Part shown: positions 16,301 through 24,622 of the stretch, one piece after another
How the letters are laid out: the number at the start of each line of letters is the position of its first letter
Numbering within the stretch: the first letter of the stretch is position 1
Assembly: GCA_042091495.1 (NCBI GenBank)
Contig: JBELHJ010000007.1
Location: forward strand, 1-64,000
Direction: 5' to 3'
Length of the DNA stretch: 64,000 nt
Source: JBELHJ01 sp042091495
Lineage (GTDB): Bacteria > Bacteroidota > Bacteroidia > Flavobacteriales > Flavobacteriaceae
Notes under the pieces: generated by a model
Databases searched by the model: none
Seen by the model: only the letters and a program-made list of their open reading frames with translations
What the model was told of the DNA's origin: nothing
Position numbers and translations under genes: made by a program

Positions 16301-17708
16301 TGAAGCTGATGTTTTGAGAAAGGCTATGGGGAAAAAACAAATAGCTGTGCTGGATAAAATGAAACCTAAATTTATCAGTCAGGCAAAAGATAAAGGACAT
16401 GATCCAAAAAAACTGGAAAAAATTTGGACTGATTGGGAGGCCTTTGCAAGCTATGCTTTTAATAAATCACATTCTACCTGTTATGCTTGGATTGCATATC
16501 AAACGGCATACCTTAAGGCCCACTATCCAGCTGAGTACATGGCCGCGGTTCTTTCAAATAATATGAATGATATTAAAACAGTTACTTTTTTTATGGAGGA
16601 ATGTAAGCGTATGAAATTAAATGTTTTAGGTCCTGATATTAATGAATCCTATTATAAATTTTCTGTCAATAAAGATAATGCTGTAAGGTTTGGTATGGGA
16701 GCCATTAAGGGAGTAGGTCAAGGTGCTGTAGAAACAATTTTAGAAAATCGAAAAAAAGAAGGTCTTTACAAGACCATCTTTGATTTTTCAAAGCGTATTG
16801 ATCTTAGAGCAGCCAACAAGAAAGCATTTGAAAATTTAGCCTTGGCAGGCGCATTTGATTGTTTTGAAGGTACACACAGAGCTCAGTATTTTTATGATGA
16901 TGGAAATGGAATGTCATTTTTGGAAAAGGCTATAAAATTTGGACATAAGCATCAGGAAAATGAAAATTCGGCTCAAGGGAATTTATTTGGAGAGTCTAGT
17001 GGTGTTGAAATTGATGAACCACAAGTCCCACCTTGCGAAGAATGGGGGACTATGGAGAAGTTAGCCAAAGAAAAAGAAGTTGTAGGTGTTTATATTTCTG
17101 GTCACCCTCTCGATGATTTTAGAATTGAAATGTCTACGTTTTGTAATGCTAACGTGTCCTTGTTTTCTAACCTCAATAATTATATTAATCGTGAATTAGT
17201 TTTTGCAGGTGTTTTAACTGATGTGCAGCATAGAGTAAGTAAAAAAGGTACTGGTTGGGCAGCTTTTACTATAGAGGATTATAATGACAGTTATGAGTTT
17301 AGAATTTTTAATGAAGATTATCTCAAGTTTAGACATTTTTTAGTGGTTAATTCTTTTTTATTTGTCAAAGTGTTTGTTCGTGAAGGCTGGGTAAATAAAG
17401 AAACTGGAAAAAGGAGTGATCCAAGGTTGCAGTTTAATTCATTTCAATTATTGGATCAAATTCTAGGTCAATTATCGAGAAAACTATCCATCCAATTAGA
17501 TGTTAAAGATTTAACAGATAAACGGGTTGAGTATTTAAAAGGGTTGCTAGATAGGTATAAAGGGGATAAACACGCCCTAGGATTTTTAGTCTATGACAAT
17601 CAAGAAACTATAAAATTAGAAATGTTAAGTCGAAAATTTAAAGTTGACATTTCTCATGAATTATTAAATAACTTAGAATCTTCAGATTTTTTATATAAGC
17701 TGAATTAA
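13326..17708 (+). CDS. dnaE: DNA polymerase III alpha subunit with fused 3'-5' exonuclease
   Basis: A 1460-residue replicative polymerase. Residues 1 to about 190 are a DnaQ/epsilon-type exonuclease (IFDTETTGLP with D7 and E9, VGQNVGFDVNIM, AHNATADVEATTR). The PHP domain starts near 255 (HLHNHSQFSIL). The polymerase core has GPGRGSAAGSAV near 645 and the catalytic aspartates of MPDIDIDFDD near 684. A C-terminal OB fold is seen at about 1270-1350. Proofreading and synthesis are therefore on one chain, an arrangement known in Bacteroidetes DnaE. It stands alone, divergent from rpsP. Confidence 0.95.
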   Translation: MFLIFDTETTGLPKRWNAPISDTDNWPRCIQIAWQLHDDLGKCTEHKDFLIKPDGFNIPYDAEKIHGISTELAINEGVSITEVLNEFNNALSKAQFVVGQNVGFDVNIMGAEFYRADINNILQELPVLDTCTEITAELCKIPGGRGGKFKLPTLTELHQKLFNQPFAEAHNATADVEATTRCFFELLRTNHFSKAQLGVSSDYFESFKSANTNTIQVIGLNHINLKKQSEKYKLKQVSENLSNKEIEKNLSELGNVPFSHLHNHSQFSILQSTIAVNELVAIAAKHKMPAVALTDHANMMGAFHFVSAVSNHNKKVKALNEEAIQKGEQPHHFEIKAIIGCEFFVCEDHSNKNTKDNGYQVVFLAKNKNGYHNLAKLSSKAYTDGFYYVPRIDKNLILEYKDDLMVLTGNLYGEVPSKVLNIGEHQAEEALLWWKSHFGSDLYIELMRHANQENENRVNDVLIRFAKEHDIKLVATNNTYYADKSDANAHDILLCVKEGEKQETPIGRGRGYRYGFPNQDYYFKSQDEMKTLFKDVPEAIINTNEIINKVTPFELARDVLLPKFDIPEEFICKEDEIDGGKRGENAYLRHLTFKGAEIRYGELNESIKERLNFELEVIEKTGYPGYFLIVEDFIREARNMNVSVGPGRGSAAGSAVAYCLWITNIDPIKYNLLFERFLNPDRVSMPDIDIDFDDEGRGRVMDYVIKKYGANQVAQIITYGTMAAKSSIRDTARVLDLPLFDADRIAKLIPNMSKLAKIFALDEKGLKEKFRSEELQNVNQLIGISQGSDLEAKTLNIARNLEGSMRNTGIHACGVIITPDDITNFVPIAVAKDSDLYVTQFDNSVVESAGLLKMDFLGLKTLTLIKDTVKIVKAKHGVELDPENFPLDDEKTYALFQRGETVGVFQYESPGMQKHMKDLKPTVFDDLIAMNALYRPGPMEYIPSFIRRKHGEEEIEYDLPAMEEYLKETYGITVYQEQVMLLSQKLADFTKGEADVLRKAMGKKQIAVLDKMKPKFISQAKDKGHDPKKLEKIWTDWEAFASYAFNKSHSTCYAWIAYQTAYLKAHYPAEYMAAVLSNNMNDIKTVTFFMEECKRMKLNVLGPDINESYYKFSVNKDNAVRFGMGAIKGVGQGAVETILENRKKEGLYKTIFDFSKRIDLRAANKKAFENLALAGAFDCFEGTHRAQYFYDDGNGMSFLEKAIKFGHKHQENENSAQGNLFGESSGVEIDEPQVPPCEEWGTMEKLAKEKEVVGVYISGHPLDDFRIEMSTFCNANVSLFSNLNNYINRELVFAGVLTDVQHRVSKKGTGWAAFTIEDYNDSYEFRIFNEDYLKFRHFLVVNSFLFVKVFVREGWVNKETGKRSDPRLQFNSFQLLDQILGQLSRKLSIQLDVKDLTDKRVEYLKGLLDRYKGDKHALGFLVYDNQETIKLEMLSRKFKVDISHELLNNLESSDFLYKLN

Positions 17709-17781
17709 TTCCAGATAGTTATTTTCAATTTTATTATTGTAAAAACATATATTCCTAAACATACATAAGTAGTTTTTTAAT

Positions 17782-17789
17782 TAAATTTG
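17782..17789 (+). promoter_or_regulatory. -7 box for trxA
   Basis: TAAATTTG matches TAnnTTTG, 36 nt upstream of the thioredoxin ATG, in the short space after dnaE. Confidence 0.5.
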
Positions 17790-17825
17790 TACTTTAAAAT
17801 TAAATAATAATAAATATAGAATAAT

Positions 17826-18143
17826 ATGGCATTAGAAATAACAGATTCAAATTTTGAAGAGACTGTATTAAAGAGTTCTAAACCTGTTTTAGTTGATTTT
17901 TGGGCTGCTTGGTGTGGTCCTTGCAGAATGGTTGGACCTGTAATTGACGAGATTAGCAATGAATATGAAGGTAAAGCTGTAGTTGGCAAAGTAGATGTTG
18001 ATGCCAATCAAGAGTTTGCAGCAAAATATGGTGTAAGGAATATTCCAACAGTTTTGGTTTTCAATAATGGAGAAGTTGTAGGAAGACAAGTAGGTGTGTC
18101 GCCTAAAGCAGCTTATACTGAAGCTATTGATGCACTTTTGTAA
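17826..18143 (+). CDS. trxA: Thioredoxin
   Basis: A 105-residue cytosolic thioredoxin with the redox pair C30/C33 in FWAAWCGPCRM, the cis-proline motif NIPTV and a full-length fold. It reduces protein disulfides and supplies electrons to ribonucleotide reductase and methionine sulfoxide reductases (msrA and msrB lie elsewhere in this window). Its own promoter and a strong downstream terminator make it a single-gene unit. Confidence 0.96.
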   Translation: MALEITDSNFEETVLKSSKPVLVDFWAAWCGPCRMVGPVIDEISNEYEGKAVVGKVDVDANQEFAAKYGVRNIPTVLVFNNGEVVGRQVGVSPKAAYTEAIDALL

Positions 18144-18166
18144 TTAAAATAATCTTTTGATATCCC

Positions 18167-18197
18167 AAAGGTTTGCTTTAATAGCAAACCTTTTTTA
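18167..18197 (+). terminator. Intrinsic terminator after trxA
   Basis: AAAGGTTTGCT pairs with AGCAAACCTTT around a 5-nt loop and is followed by T residues. It lies between the trxA stop and the DUF58 gene, so the latter likely depends on read-through or a promoter overlapping the hairpin. Confidence 0.85.
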
Positions 18198-18207
18198 GTT
18201 TTAATAA

Positions 18208-19137
18208 ATGAATTTTGATTTAAAATTAGAATCCTCAGGTAAATTATTAAATCTTGAATTAATGGCTCAACAAATTGTTGAAGGTTTTAATTCGGGTTAT
18301 CATAAAAGTCCTTTTCATGGCTTTTCTTCCGAGTTTGAAGAACATAAAATCTATAACTTTGGAGAATCCACTAAACATATCGATTGGAAATTATTTGCGC
18401 GTTCTGATAAACTATATACTAAACGTTTTGATGATGATACTAATTTAAGGTGTCATTTTATAATTGATAATAGTGCCTCAATGCATTACCCAACAGTTAC
18501 CACAAAGGATCTAAAGACAGTCAATAAGTTAAGGTTTTCAGTTTTATCTGTAGCGTCATTAATGCAAGTTTTAAAAAAACAGCGAGATGCCATAGGATTA
18601 AGTGTTTTTGGTACTGATTATGAAAGTTTTTTTACCGAACGAGGCAATTCTAAACACTATTACACATTGATGAGCACTCTCACTAAATTATATTTGGGAA
18701 CTCCTCAAAAGGGTCAAACGAATACATATAAATATCTACATGAAATATCTGACAAAATTCACAAAAGGTCATTAATTGTTTTATTCACAGATATGTTCCA
18801 GTCTGCTGTTGAGGATGAAAAATTATTTGATGCTGTTAGACATTTAAAGTTTAATAAACATGAGGTAATCATTTTTCATGTGTATGATTCTAAAACAGAA
18901 TTTAATTTTGAATTTATTAATAGGCCTACCAAATTTATTGATACTGAAACAGGAGATTCTGTTGATATTTTTCCAAATCAAATCCAAAAAAAGTATACTC
19001 AAAAAACCAAAGACTATTTTAGAAAAATTAAATTAAAATGTTCTCAGTATAAAATTAATTATGTGCAATCTGATGTAAATGAGGGATTTGATAATATTCT
19101 GAAATCACTATTAATTTCACGTCAAAAAATTAAGTGA
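18208..19137 (+). CDS. DUF58 protein with von Willebrand A-like MIDAS motif
   Basis: A 309-residue DUF58 protein. The family signature is seen at FGESTKHIDWKLFARSDKLY, followed by a vWA-like domain with the metal-site motif DNSAS (D87-S91). DUF58 proteins usually sit with a MoxR AAA+ ATPase and BatA/B-type proteins and act in MoxR-linked chaperone or stress functions; neither partner is adjacent here. It follows trxA after a terminator and precedes tRNA-Asp. Cytosolic, no membrane segment seen. Confidence 0.85.
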   Translation: MNFDLKLESSGKLLNLELMAQQIVEGFNSGYHKSPFHGFSSEFEEHKIYNFGESTKHIDWKLFARSDKLYTKRFDDDTNLRCHFIIDNSASMHYPTVTTKDLKTVNKLRFSVLSVASLMQVLKKQRDAIGLSVFGTDYESFFTERGNSKHYYTLMSTLTKLYLGTPQKGQTNTYKYLHEISDKIHKRSLIVLFTDMFQSAVEDEKLFDAVRHLKFNKHEVIIFHVYDSKTEFNFEFINRPTKFIDTETGDSVDIFPNQIQKKYTQKTKDYFRKIKLKCSQYKINYVQSDVNEGFDNILKSLLISRQKIK

Positions 19138-19163
19138 TATTTTTAAAAAAATAATATATTCCT

Positions 19164-19194
19164 TTTGGTTAAATAAAAATGTAGTGTATATTTG
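19164..19194 (+). promoter_or_regulatory. Promoter of tRNA-Asp
   Basis: A -33 TTTG at 19164-19167 and a -7 TATATTTG at 19187-19194, 19 nt apart, exactly the Bacteroidetes layout. The tRNA begins 18 nt further on. Confidence 0.75.
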
Positions 19195-19212
19195 CAACCG
19201 CAATAACGCTGA

Positions 19213-19286
19213 GGTCTGGTAGTTCAGCTGGTTAGAATACCTGCCTGTCACGCAGGGGGTCGCGGGTTCGAGTCCCGTCCAGACCG
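19213..19286 (+). tRNA. tRNA-Asp (anticodon GTC)
   Basis: The acceptor stem GGTCTGG (19213-19219) pairs with CCAGACC (19279-19285). The anticodon arm is CCTGC-CTGTCAC-GCAGG with anticodon GTC at 19247-19249, and the T-arm contains GGTTCGAGTCCC. Discriminator base G. CCA is not encoded. Confidence 0.97.
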
Positions 19287-19297
19287 CAAATTTGCTC

Positions 19298-19327
19298 AAA
19301 GCTTCAAAGTTTTTTGAAGCTTTTTTT
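19298..19327 (+). terminator. Terminator after tRNA-Asp
   Basis: AAAGCTTCAAA pairs with TTTGAAGCTTT around a short loop, followed by a T run. The next 260 bases up to 19587 hold only a weak AAAGG/CCTTT hairpin near 19400 and the presumed promoter of the next operon; I see no gene there. Confidence 0.85.
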
Positions 19328-19587
19328 GGCAACAAAAATAAGTTGTGTTGACTGATGGGTTCTAATCTCATCAGTGGTTTAGTTGTTAAACCCATGAAAG
19401 GCTTTCCTTTTTTGATTTATATCAAAATTGGGATGCTTTTTTGTTTTGTGTCAATTTATAAAAGTCATAAAGTCCAAATTTAAGTTTTATCCGTATTATT
19501 TATAAGGTTTTACCTATTGTGTTTTAGGGCGGTTTGTATAATTTTAAATTATCCAAATTAACCTTTAAAACATAAATTTTAATAGCG

Positions 19588-19773
19588 ATGAAACGTAGAT
19601 TAATTGTTTTACTGAGCGTGTTTATTTTAATCATTATTTATGCTTGTACTCCACAAGAAATTGACGGGACTAATCAAAGTCACAATCCAAATCAGGAATT
19701 TGATACTGGAGACTCTGGAAACCCTGTAGATGATGATAAAGATTCAACCTTGCTCGATGACTTGAGTTTATAG
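19588..19773 (+). CDS. Small lipoprotein, unknown function
   Basis: A 61-residue peptide with a lipoprotein signal (MKRRLIVLLSVFILIIIYAC, lipobox I-Y-A-C) and a short, acidic, Asp/Asn-rich mature part (DTGDSGNPVDDDKDS). It lies one base before the TTG start of the TPR histidine kinase and is very probably co-transcribed with it. Such an arrangement would fit an accessory or ligand peptide of the sensor, but nothing in the sequence proves that. No family recognised. Confidence 0.6.
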   Translation: MKRRLIVLLSVFILIIIYACTPQEIDGTNQSHNPNQEFDTGDSGNPVDDDKDSTLLDDLSL

Positions 19774-19774
19774 A

Positions 19775-21793
19775 TTGATATTACATAGAGGATTATTTTT
19801 TTTAATTAGTTTTTTAGTTCTTTTCCATCTTATTGGATGTAAAGACAAAATTTCTTCAGATGATGAAATCAAATTACGTATTTCAAAAATTGAAAGGTTA
19901 ATTAAATTTAAAAACTTTGATTCAGCCAAAGTTTCTTCAGATTCACTAATCTTTGCATTTAAGTTAACGCAATCAGTACCATCAGATTCAATTAAAACTA
20001 AGTTTTTTATTAAAGTTTTAGATAAAGCAATAAAATTTAATCGTGATTCTCTTGTCCATAAGTCTGCTAAGGAAGCCTTTAATTTAAGTAACATATTAAA
20101 TGATACGGTTTCTAAAGCAAGTGTTTCGTGGAGTTATGGTAACTTTTATAAAAATAAAGCTGTCATGGACAGTGCTTATTGGTATTATTATCAAGCTTTT
20201 AAGTATTACCAATCTGTAAATCTTCCAATTTACACAGGAAGGATGCTGTACAATATGGCAAATGTTCAATGGCGCCAAGGTGATTATACAGGAAGTGAAA
20301 TTAATACCTTTAAAGCGATTAGCAGGCTGAAGCCCTTAAAGTATTCAAAAGGGCTCTATTTGTGTTATAATCATTTAGGAGTTTTATACATGGGTATGGG
20401 CGAATATGATAGATCTTTAAGATTTCACTATCAGGCACTAGACTATACTAAACAATTACAATCTAATGATGAGATTTATGAGAAAATTTCATTCAATAAT
20501 ATTGGTAACTTATTCAGAGAACAAAGGAAATATAAAAAGGCAATAACCTTTTATAAGAAATCATTAAAAGATGTAAATGAATCAAATAACTTGGTTTATG
20601 CAAGACGTTTAGATAATTTATCCTACACAAGATTTTTAAATGGTGATTCAATCGGAATACTAGAAGGGTTTACGAAAGCATTTAATATAAGGAAGGCCAA
20701 AAATGATAAGCCGGGTAAAGTAATTTCAATGTTTCGATTAGCTCAATTTCATCACAAATTTAATGAGCCAATAAAAGCTATCAAATTTAGTGAGTCTGCT
20801 AAAAGATTAGCACTGGATATTTTTGATTATAGAAATGCACTGTCGGTAATTCATTTTTTATCAAAAATTGATACTGATAATTCTATCAACCATCTTAATG
20901 ATTATATAAAACTTAATGAAAAAATCCAATTAGAGGAAAGACGAACAAGAAATAAGTTTACTAGAATTAATTTTGAAACTGAAGCATCTAAGGAAAAAAG
21001 TGAAAGACTATCAAGTCAAAATACAAAATTATTAATTGTCTTTTTTTCAGTTGTTACCCTTCTGGGGATGGTTGTATTTATTCGTAATCAACATGTTAAG
21101 AATATAGAATTGCTGCTGGATAAAGAACAACAAGATGCAAGTCAAGAAATCTACAGGTTAATGATAGATCAACAATCTAAGTTAGAAGATGCCAGAATAA
21201 CAGAGCGAAACAGGATATCTGAAGAGTTACACGATGGAATATTAGGGCGCCTTTTTGGTACACGTTTAGGTTTTGGGTTTTTAAAGATAAAATCAGACGA
21301 AACATCTATTTCTAAATTTCAATCGTATATAGACGAGATTCAAAATATTGAAATGGAGATAAGAAATATTTCACATGAACTTAAAAATTACCAACAAACT
21401 TCAGACAGAGATTTTATAAGTATTATGGATTATTTTTTACAAACGCACAGTGAAACCCATAGCTATAAGTTTTCATTTAAAAATGATGATTATATTGATT
21501 GGAATCATGTTTCTGAAGAAATTAAGGTTAATCTTTATAGAATTATCCAAGAGGCGACTCATAACTTTATTAAATATGCTAATACCGATGAAATATCCAT
21601 AGTTTTCTCTTTTATTAAAAAATCAATACAACTTGTAATTTCTGATAAAGGCGTTGGATTTGAAACTACAAAATCAAAAAGAGGAATAGGATTAAAAAAT
21701 ATACTTTCTAGGACAGAGCGATTGAAAGGTGAATTTGTAATTAATTCATCTCCAAACAAAGGAACATTATTAAAAATCACACTACCCATATAG
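19775..21793 (+). CDS. TPR-containing sensor histidine kinase (HisKA_3 type)
   Basis: A 672-residue sensor. It starts at TTG 19775, directly after the stop of the small lipoprotein gene. Its N-terminus is a lipoprotein-type signal (FLVLFHLIGC). Residues about 100-330 form TPR repeats (NHLGVLYMGMGEYDRSLRFH, NIGNLFREQRKYKKAI). A coiled segment precedes a membrane helix near 418-440 (LLIVFFSVVTLLGMVVFI). The kinase part has RISEELHDGILGRLFG with the phosphoacceptor His near 486, and an HATPase with SDKGVGFE and GIGLKNI. It is a NarX/LytS-like kinase paired with the response regulator one base downstream. Confidence 0.87.
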   Translation: MILHRGLFFLISFLVLFHLIGCKDKISSDDEIKLRISKIERLIKFKNFDSAKVSSDSLIFAFKLTQSVPSDSIKTKFFIKVLDKAIKFNRDSLVHKSAKEAFNLSNILNDTVSKASVSWSYGNFYKNKAVMDSAYWYYYQAFKYYQSVNLPIYTGRMLYNMANVQWRQGDYTGSEINTFKAISRLKPLKYSKGLYLCYNHLGVLYMGMGEYDRSLRFHYQALDYTKQLQSNDEIYEKISFNNIGNLFREQRKYKKAITFYKKSLKDVNESNNLVYARRLDNLSYTRFLNGDSIGILEGFTKAFNIRKAKNDKPGKVISMFRLAQFHHKFNEPIKAIKFSESAKRLALDIFDYRNALSVIHFLSKIDTDNSINHLNDYIKLNEKIQLEERRTRNKFTRINFETEASKEKSERLSSQNTKLLIVFFSVVTLLGMVVFIRNQHVKNIELLLDKEQQDASQEIYRLMIDQQSKLEDARITERNRISEELHDGILGRLFGTRLGFGFLKIKSDETSISKFQSYIDEIQNIEMEIRNISHELKNYQQTSDRDFISIMDYFLQTHSETHSYKFSFKNDDYIDWNHVSEEIKVNLYRIIQEATHNFIKYANTDEISIVFSFIKKSIQLVISDKGVGFETTKSKRGIGLKNILSRTERLKGEFVINSSPNKGTLLKITLPI

Positions 21794-21794
21794 A

Positions 21795-22472
21795 ATGAAA
21801 AAGAAATACTCAATTTTAATCATTGACGATCATCCTTTAATTGTTGAGGCATATAGAAATGCTTTGAAAGTTATAGAGTCAGGTTCAGACCAATATTCCT
21901 TTGGAGTTGATTCATCAAGTAATTGTGCGGATGCAATTTCTAAAATAGAGTTTGCTTCTGTAGGAATGGGTTATGATTTAATTATTTTAGATATTAAATT
22001 ACCCCCATCTGAAGATTTAAAAATTCTTTCTGGTGAGGATTTAGGTTTGAAAATTAATGATATGCTTCCTGATTGTAAAATCATTGTATCAACGACTTTC
22101 AATGATAATTTTAGAGCCAATAATATTTTAATGAATCTTAATCCAGATGGTTATCTTGTTAAAAATGATATTAATCCACAGGATTTAATTTATGCTATTA
22201 AAAGCGTTATAGCAGATGTGCCCTATTATAGTAAAACTATAATACGACTATTAAAAACTAGAGTTTCTAATGTAATTACTTTAGATAAAATTGATAGGCA
22301 GCTTCTTTACAGTCTATCATTGGGGACTAAAATGAAAGATATGCCTTGTGAGATCCCTTTGTCTATGGCTGCTATTGAAAAGAGAAAGCGAGTATTAAAG
22401 GATATTTTTGAGGTTGAAACTAAAGCAGATAAAGATCTAATATCTGCTGCTAAAGAAAAAGGTTTTATATGA
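21795..22472 (+). CDS. Response regulator with divergent NarL-like HTH
   Basis: A 225-residue regulator: receiver (LIIDDHPLIVEAYRNAL, phosphoacceptor in LIILDIKLP, a Thr in ST and KND in place of the usual K-P loop) and a C-terminal helix-turn-helix region resembling LuxR/NarL domains but divergent (LSLGTKMKDMPCEIPLSMAAIEKRK). It is the cognate partner of the TPR histidine kinase (1-nt spacing). Targets unknown. Confidence 0.82.
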   Translation: MKKKYSILIIDDHPLIVEAYRNALKVIESGSDQYSFGVDSSSNCADAISKIEFASVGMGYDLIILDIKLPPSEDLKILSGEDLGLKINDMLPDCKIIVSTTFNDNFRANNILMNLNPDGYLVKNDINPQDLIYAIKSVIADVPYYSKTIIRLLKTRVSNVITLDKIDRQLLYSLSLGTKMKDMPCEIPLSMAAIEKRKRVLKDIFEVETKADKDLISAAKEKGFI

Positions 22473-22473
22473 T

Positions 22474-22962
22474 TTAGAAACTTTGTGACAATAAAACTGA
22501 AATAAAAAGTCCAAAATAAATCAATGCAAAAATAAACTTCATTAATACAGAAGTAATAAAACCTATAAATGATCCGAATGCAGCTTTAAAGGCTCTTTTA
22601 TGGTCTTTATTAAAAATTAATTCACCTATAAGCGCCCCTAAAAAGGGTCCAATAATTATGCCTCCTGGAATAGGTGAAAAAAGTCCAATAATTAAGCCTA
22701 AAGTTGTTCCAATAACACCATAGCGGCTACCCCCAAATTTTTTTGTTCCCATAGCAGGAATAGCGTAATCTAATATGAAAATAGCTGTAGCTATTATGCC
22801 AGTTGTAATTATAAATGTAGAACTCAGACTAAATGAATCTGAAGTATTTAGTACAATAAAACCAACCCAACTCGTTAAAGGACCTGGAAGAACAGGTAGA
22901 AAACTTCCTGCTATTCCAAGACACATTATAATTGCAGCAAATATCACAATGAGAGTATCCAT
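22474..22962 (-). CDS. DUF456 membrane protein
   Basis: A 162-residue, strongly hydrophobic protein of the DUF456 family, with GSFLPVLPGPLTSWVGF and the glycine-rich FSPIPGGIIIGPFLGALIGE repeat-like segment. About four or five membrane helices. Function unknown across the family. Convergent with the response regulator gene (1 nt between the ends) and monocistronic. Confidence 0.82.
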   Translation of the reverse strand: MDTLIVIFAAIIMCLGIAGSFLPVLPGPLTSWVGFIVLNTSDSFSLSSTFIITTGIIATAIFILDYAIPAMGTKKFGGSRYGVIGTTLGLIIGLFSPIPGGIIIGPFLGALIGELIFNKDHKRAFKAAFGSFIGFITSVLMKFIFALIYFGLFISVLLSQSF

Positions 22963-23033
22963 AAAAAGTGTAAATTAAGTTCTAACAAATTTATTTATTT
23001 AAAAAAATTGTAAATTCGATTCAAGCTTTTTTT

Positions 23034-23513
23034 ATGAACAAATATTCAATAATAGTTTTTGTGTTGACTTTAACTTCATGTCAGTTTACAAAATACGATA
23101 AAGTAAATTTTGATGATGTTCTTGAGAAAGAAATAAGCAATATTAATTGGCAGGAAGTTGATAATTATCCTAGTTTTCAATCATGCGACTCGTTGTATGA
23201 TTCTGTTGACAGGGTAAATTGTTTTTATTTTGAATTACATAATCGAATTATAGACAATTTATCTCTACACAATGTTGTGTCAAACCATAAAATTTCTGAC
23301 ACTATGTACGTGTTTTTTGAAATAAATCATTTTGGTAAACTCAACGTTCTAAAAGTTGATGTCAATAACAAAATTGAGACTGGAATTCCAAATATAGCTT
23401 TATTAGTAAAAGAAAGTGTTTCTCAAATTGATGATGTTATTCCAGCATATAAAAGGGGACAGCCCGTTAAGATAGCTCTAGAAATGCCATTATTAATTAC
23501 TAATAAGGATTAA
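23034..23513 (+). CDS. Lipoprotein with TonB-C-like domain
   Basis: A 159-residue lipoprotein (MNKYSIIVFVLTLTSC, lipobox). The mature part contains WQEVDNYPSFQSCDSL, CFYFELHNRI and a C-terminal region (VFFEINHFGKLNVLKV, IPAYKRGQPVKIALEMPLLI) that resembles the C-terminal domain of TonB-related flavobacterial proteins. It lacks the proline-rich spacer and membrane anchor of an energy transducer. Its role is unknown. Its stop overlaps that of the convergent glycosyltransferase gene by 4 nt. Confidence 0.65.
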   Translation: MNKYSIIVFVLTLTSCQFTKYDKVNFDDVLEKEISNINWQEVDNYPSFQSCDSLYDSVDRVNCFYFELHNRIIDNLSLHNVVSNHKISDTMYVFFEINHFGKLNVLKVDVNNKIETGIPNIALLVKESVSQIDDVIPAYKRGQPVKIALEMPLLITNKD

Positions 23514-24622
23514 TTTGAGGTCTTGAATATTCTTTCTTTCCACTTGAATTTTGAAAATGGTGACATTATGGTGATTAGAATACTGTAAAATGGATAAATA
23601 AGAGATGAAACTAAAATATCATTCATGGATATTTTAAGTTTAAAAAAAGAATTTCCTATGATAATATATAAATAATCAATTAAGAATTTTATTAAAAAAA
23701 GTATGATCAACTTTTTAAAATTTTGGCCATCATAAAAAGTTAAAAAAGTAAACCATACAATATAAAAATTACTTAAAACCACTATTATTCCAGTAATTTT
23801 CCCATAAATATTATAATGAGTAGATTTTGAGACCCATCTTAATCTTTGATTAATTAAATCAGATATACTTTTTTGAGTAGTTGTTAATACTTGGGCATCT
23901 AAGCTTTTATTATAAGCAACTTTTTTATTGTTTTTAGTGAATTTTTGAAGTGTGAAAGTATCATCGCCACTAATGATATGGTCATTTTCTTTAAACGCAT
24001 TTAAATTTAAAAACACCTTTTTGTTGTATGCTAAGTTTGCGCCATTGCATAAAAAAGGTTTATTTAAACCAAAAGTGCTAATAGTGGCTGTCTGCAAGGT
24101 TAACAAGTCTAAGATTTGAAATTTTGAAATAAAGTTTGAGTCAAGAATAAAACTTACTGGACCACAGACCATATCAGGTTGATCTTTAGAGATTATACAA
24201 TTATAAGAAAGAAGCCAATTTTTGGGAATAATGCAGTCAGCGTCTGTTGAAATAACCCACGGATAATGAGATATTTTTATGCCTTCTAAAAGGGCTGTTT
24301 TTTTTGGTGACTTATTATTTTTTTGATTGGATATTATTTTAAAGTTTTCGATTGTATTGGTGTTACAATATTGCTCAATAATGTTTTTGGAATTATCTGT
24401 TGAGAAATCATCAATTAGAATTACTTCAAAATGTGACGTTGGATAATCTATATTCTTCAATGAATTTAGAAGCGGTATTAGGTTTTCTTCTTCGTTTCTA
24501 AAAGGCACTAATATTGAAAATTTTGTTTTAGTTTTTGAGTTATAAAGATTACGGTATTTTATTTTATAAAATCCAAAATAAAATAAGGTCAACATTAAAA
24601 TATATAAGCCAATAATGATCAA
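23510..24622 (-). CDS. Membrane-associated GT2 glycosyltransferase
   Basis: A 370-residue processive-type glycosyltransferase. An N-terminal membrane helix is followed by a GT-A domain (FSILVPFRNEEENLIPLL, VILIDDFSTDNS, VISTDADCIIP), the acid DDT motif of ISGDDTF and QRLRW, then C-terminal membrane helices. It overlaps the upstream flippase-like gene by 4 nt (ATGA), so the two proteins probably act together on a lipid-linked sugar. Product unknown. Confidence 0.85.
   Translation of the reverse strand: MIIIGLYILMLTLFYFGFYKIKYRNLYNSKTKTKFSILVPFRNEEENLIPLLNSLKNIDYPTSHFEVILIDDFSTDNSKNIIEQYCNTNTIENFKIISNQKNNKSPKKTALLEGIKISHYPWVISTDADCIIPKNWLLSYNCIISKDQPDMVCGPVSFILDSNFISKFQILDLLTLQTATISTFGLNKPFLCNGANLAYNKKVFLNLNAFKENDHIISGDDTFTLQKFTKNNKKVAYNKSLDAQVLTTTQKSISDLINQRLRWVSKSTHYNIYGKITGIIVVLSNFYIVWFTFLTFYDGQNFKKLIILFLIKFLIDYLYIIIGNSFFKLKISMNDILVSSLIYPFYSILITIMSPFSKFKWKERIFKTSN

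Noticed and set aside
19117..19395. 92-residue ORF on the minus strand containing WTGLEPATPC
   Set aside because: This is the well-known spurious translation across the complement of a tRNA gene; it covers tRNA-Asp entirely.
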